Below, in pieces: positions 60,941-64,000 of a stretch of 64,000 bases of DNA. The notes under the pieces were generated by a model, which was not told the origin of the DNA, did no database searches, and saw only the letters and a program-made list of their open reading frames with translations. A program made the translations under genes and the position numbers. How positions within the stretch are numbered: the stretch's first letter is position 1; each line of letters begins with the position of its first letter. The stretch lies in NCBI GenBank assembly GCA_037974335.1, contig CM075724.1:62770470-62834469 (forward strand). Direction: 5' to 3'. This DNA comes from Prionace glauca (lineage: Eukaryota; Chordata; Chondrichthyes; Carcharhiniformes; Carcharhinidae).

Positions 60941-62424
60941 CATAAGAACATAAGAAATAGGAGCAGGAGTAGGCCATCTGGCCCTTCGAGCCTGCCCCGC
61001 CATTCAATAAGATCATGGCTGATCTGTCGTGGCTCAGTTCCACATTCCCGCCCTCTCCCCATAACCTTTAATCACCTCTCTTATCAAAAACCCATCAACC
61101 CGCGTCTTAAAAATATTTAGCGAGGTAGCATCCACCACTTCAACGGGTAGAGAATTCCAGAGCTTCACCACCCTTTAAGTGAATACGTTCTTCCTCAACT
61201 CCATTCTAAACCGCCCCCCCCCCCTTTATTTTGAGTCTGTGCCCCCTAATCCTACTGTCCTTTCTGAGCGGGAAGAGTCTCTTCACCTCTATCCTGTCCA
61301 TCCTATTCATCATCTTATACGTCTCAATGAGATCTCCCCTCATTCTTCTAAGCTCTAACAAGTACAAGCCTAGTCAGCCTGAAGATAAAGGGGGGGGGGG
61401 GGGGGCGGTTTAGAACGGAGTTGAGGAGGAACTTCTTCACTTAAAGGGTGGTGAATCTCTGGAAATGTCTTCCCGTTGAAGTGGTGGAGGCTGCCTCGCT
61501 TAATATTTTTAAGACGCGGGTTGATGGGTTTTTGATAAGAGAGGGGATTAAAGGTTATGGGGAGAGGGCGGGAAAGTGGAACTGAGCTCCGACAGATCAG
61601 CCATGATCTTATTGAATGGCGGGGCAGGCTCGAAGGGCTAGATGGCCTACTCCTGCTCCTATTTCTTATGTTCTTATTAAGCCTCTCCTCATAGCTCAAC
61701 CCCCTTAACTCCGGTATCAGCCTAGTAAACCTCCTCTGCACTCTCTCCAAGGCCAAAATATCCTTGCATAAGTACGGTGCCCAAAACTACACACAGTACT
61801 CCAGCTGCGGCCTCACCAATGCCCTATATAGCCGCTGCAAGACCTCCCTACTTTTATATTCAATCCCCCTCGCTATGAAGGCCAGCGCCCCATTCGCCTT
61901 CCTGACTACCTGCTGCACCTGCAAGCTGGGTTTTTGCAACTCATGCACAAGGACCCCGAGGTCCCTCTGCACCGTCGCCTGCTGCAGTTTTCTCCACGTA
62001 ATTAATAATCCTTCCTACCATTATTCCTACCAAAGTGAACCACCTCGCACTTTCCAACATTAAATTCCATTTGCCAGTTCCTGACCCATTCGCCCAGCCT
62101 ATCTAGATCCTTCTGCAGACTCTCCACACCCTCCGCACAATTTGCCTTTCCACCAATCTTGGTGTCGTCAGCAAATTTCGACACCATTCACTCGGTTCCC
62201 TACTCCAGATCATCTATATAAATGGTAAATAGCAGAGGCCCCAGCACCGACCCTTGAGGCACTCCACTAATCACCAACCGCCAATCCGAATAGCACCCAT
62301 TGACCCCCACTCTCTGCCTCCTATTTGACAACCAGTCCTCTATCCACGCTAACACCCTACTGCCAACTCCATGTCCCCTGACCTTCTGCGATAACCTCTT
62401 GTGAGGTTTGTCTTGTCAAACGTC
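60941..62424 (-). mobile_element. CR1-type LINE, family A copy 6, split by copy 7
   Basis: Tail CATAAGAACATAAGAAATAG at 60941, C11 run near 61214, then the reverse transcriptase C-terminus. It resumes at 61679 and runs to the VPH/DKT-like region near 62424. The plus-strand copy at 61377-61678 sits in the middle. Confidence 0.9.
61377..61678 (+). mobile_element. CR1-type LINE, family A copy 7, inserted head-on into copy 6
   Basis: Starts at CAGCCTGAAGATAAAG, has a G16 run at 61390-61405, then TTTAGAACGGAGTTGAGGAG and the 3' UTR, ending TTCTTATGTTCTTA. Only about 300 bp of 3' end. Its sequence is the reverse complement of 60941-61227. Confidence 0.88.
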
Positions 62425-62494
62425 TTCTGTCTCATCCTATCTAAAATCCTTCAAACGAGGCAACATACAGCTATACTCTTTTGTGCATTAGAAT

Positions 62495-63136
62495 TGTTAG
62501 CGCGAGTGGGCGAACACGGCCACTATGGACTCAGAGTCAGGTTCAACAGCGGTACAGCTTTATTTTAACGTTGACGGAGGTGCAGTCAGGACATACAAAC
62601 AGAACTGTCTCGACAGCATTCCAAAGACCCACCATAATGGGCTACAGTTATACATTGTACAATTCAAATGCTAATGTTTTATTTACAGTATTCGACTCTG
62701 ACCATCCTGTTTCGATGTCTTCAAGTATTGTAACGGTAGGTTTAAGTTGTGTTTATCATTTCTGTCTGATAGGTTATTAATGGTCTAGAATCTCCAGGGT
62801 TTGAACAATGGGTGTTTGACTATTCTCAGGAAGTTTGAGGGGTCAGGAATGCTTCCTTAGTTATGCTAATCTTCAAGTGTTTTCAAAGAGGGTTGCTTGA
62901 TTAGATCAGAGGTGCTGATTTGGTGGGATGGGGGTGTGCTTTTTAATTTAGTTCCTGTAGGTGCATCCTGTCAGGTCCCCTTTGTGTGCTAGCACTCATT
63001 TGCATTCTAAAAGCATGTCATTGCCTGCGAGTCTATGTCTGTTCCCTTGTGACCTTTAGTGGGGAGGCTGTGAGTGCAGCTATAGTCTGTTCCCATATTG
63101 TGTACCCAATTTCATAAAATTTGTTGTCAGTTAACA
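62495..63136. mobile_element. probable solo LTR (fossil) with GAAT target-site duplication
   Basis: 642 bp beginning TGTTAG and ending TTAACA, flanked by GAAT at 62491-62494 and 63137-63140. The paralogous composite at 58021 shows the undisturbed site, TTAGAATCATAG. No internal coding region. The retroelement family is unknown. Confidence 0.65.
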
Positions 63137-63345
63137 GAATCATAGAACCCTACAGTGCAGAAAGAAGCCCTTCGGCTCATCGTGTCTGCACCGAACACAA
63201 TCCCACCCTGGCCCTACCCCCATATCCCTACATATTATACCCATTAATTCCTCTAATTTACGCATCCCAGGACAATAAGGTGCAATTTCTTAGCATGGCC
63301 AATCAACATAATCCGCATATCTTTAGACTGTGGGACAAAACCTAT
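63137..63345 (-). mobile_element. SINE type S1, partial, part of the duplicated composite
   Basis: Matches 58021-58225 from GAATCATAGAACCCTACAGT through CATATCTTTAGACTGTGGGA, then stops. The tRNA-like head is absent. Confidence 0.8.
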
Positions 63346-64000
63346 GGGCGTTCTCAATCTGACTCATCGGTCGGGACTTGGCTGCTCTCCTCTTGCGCCG
63401 CACCATCGCTGTGGAATGAAGGCTACGGCAGCAAACTGAAGTTTCGGGATTTTTCAAGTTGGTAAGTAAGTTGGTAAGGAATTCCTGCCGGCCCTTGGCT
63501 TTCTACCGCAAGACGCAAAGGTGTCTACCCTTTCTCTCCGTACCTTCCACTTACCTCTGAACAGCAGTCAATTGCTGCTTACCTTGCTCAGTGAAAATGT
63601 ATGCTTTCCAGCTAATTTTAGGCCATAACCCACAGGAGGATCAATGATATTATTGAATTGGCATTACTGAGGCGAACATAATTCTTAGTTGCCTTAAAGG
63701 GAGTGATCATTGCTTTGTCCGAGGTGGGCATGGTTAGTTTTAAATCAGTTTCTCGGGTGTGATGGTCATCTAGTGATATAATGTCTCTTGTTCCTTGTCT
63801 GGCCTTCCAAGTTGTCAATTACTTGTCGGAGTATCCACCTCATTAAAGTTTGCTCATTACTATGATTCTTGCGAAGACAAAATAATGCTTCGTGATATTT
63901 TCATGGTCCAGAATGGGGAACATTTTATGTAACGGAAAATGAGTGGGAAAAATTACAGTTCAGATTCTGAAGGGGAGAAAAAGCGAGTAAAAGCAAGAAC
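63346..64000. other. stretch without a recognised gene
   Basis: No repeat used elsewhere in the window is seen. A 66-codon minus-strand frame at 63818-63618 has no domain I recognise. Confidence 0.35.

Larger units (their letters stand above)
60725..62490 (-). mobile_element. LINE family D copy 2, split by LINE family A
   Basis: 60725-60940 and 62425-62490 together match 57745-58020 (for example GCCCCCTCCCATCCCCAGCC and AAACGAGGCAACATAC). About 8-10% of positions differ by eye. The gap is family A copies 6 and 7. Confidence 0.8.

Overview
The window is vertebrate nuclear DNA, most likely from a cartilaginous fish (shark). It carries intron-split immunoglobulin-superfamily genes with phase-1 introns. 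It is also packed with CR1-type LINEs ending in short (TTCTTATG)n or (TTCTATG)n tails and with tRNA-derived SINEs of a kind I associate with sharks. The species call is inference from repeat content and cannot be confirmed from the sequence alone.

The only convincing host genes are two tandem paralogous receptor genes on the + strand. Gene 1 spans about 12.06-17.5 kb (alternative 3' end to 17.82 kb) and gene 2 spans 25.24-32.67 kb. Both have the same plan: a short signal-peptide exon, a V-type Ig exon that carries its own J-like G strand, a C1-type Ig exon of exactly 312 nt in both genes, a transmembrane exon, a 44-nt linker exon in both genes, and a tail exon. Each tail has an ITIM followed by an ITSM-like motif, with 22 residues between the tyrosines in both. 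The predicted open reading frames join in frame (337 and 328 residues). They therefore look like functional inhibitory cell-surface receptors with a TCR-chain-like V(J)-C1 ectodomain that needs no somatic rearrangement. Gene 2 also has an arginine at the outer edge of its membrane helix, as activating receptors such as NKp30 have. Gene 1 has an extra 3' exon with a tyrosine-less ITIM-like motif.

Layout: 1-5.5 kb holds a LINE, SINEs, a foldback element and a broken Ty3/gypsy-like fragment. 5.5-11.8 kb is one old, nearly full-length CR1-type LINE split by a younger LINE. 12-33 kb is the receptor pair, with mostly single-copy sequence between the genes and repeats confined mainly to introns. 33.6-48 kb is a patchwork of LINEs, SINEs and a probable PIF/Harbinger remnant. 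48.7-55.9 kb is a decayed Ty3/gypsy-like LTR element containing a GC-rich block. 57.5-63.4 kb holds two copies of a LINE-plus-SINE composite, the second copy broken up by nested LINE insertions and a probable solo LTR.

The LINE family labels A to F and SINE labels S1 and S2 used below are mine. No RNA genes, CRISPR arrays or bacterial features are present.
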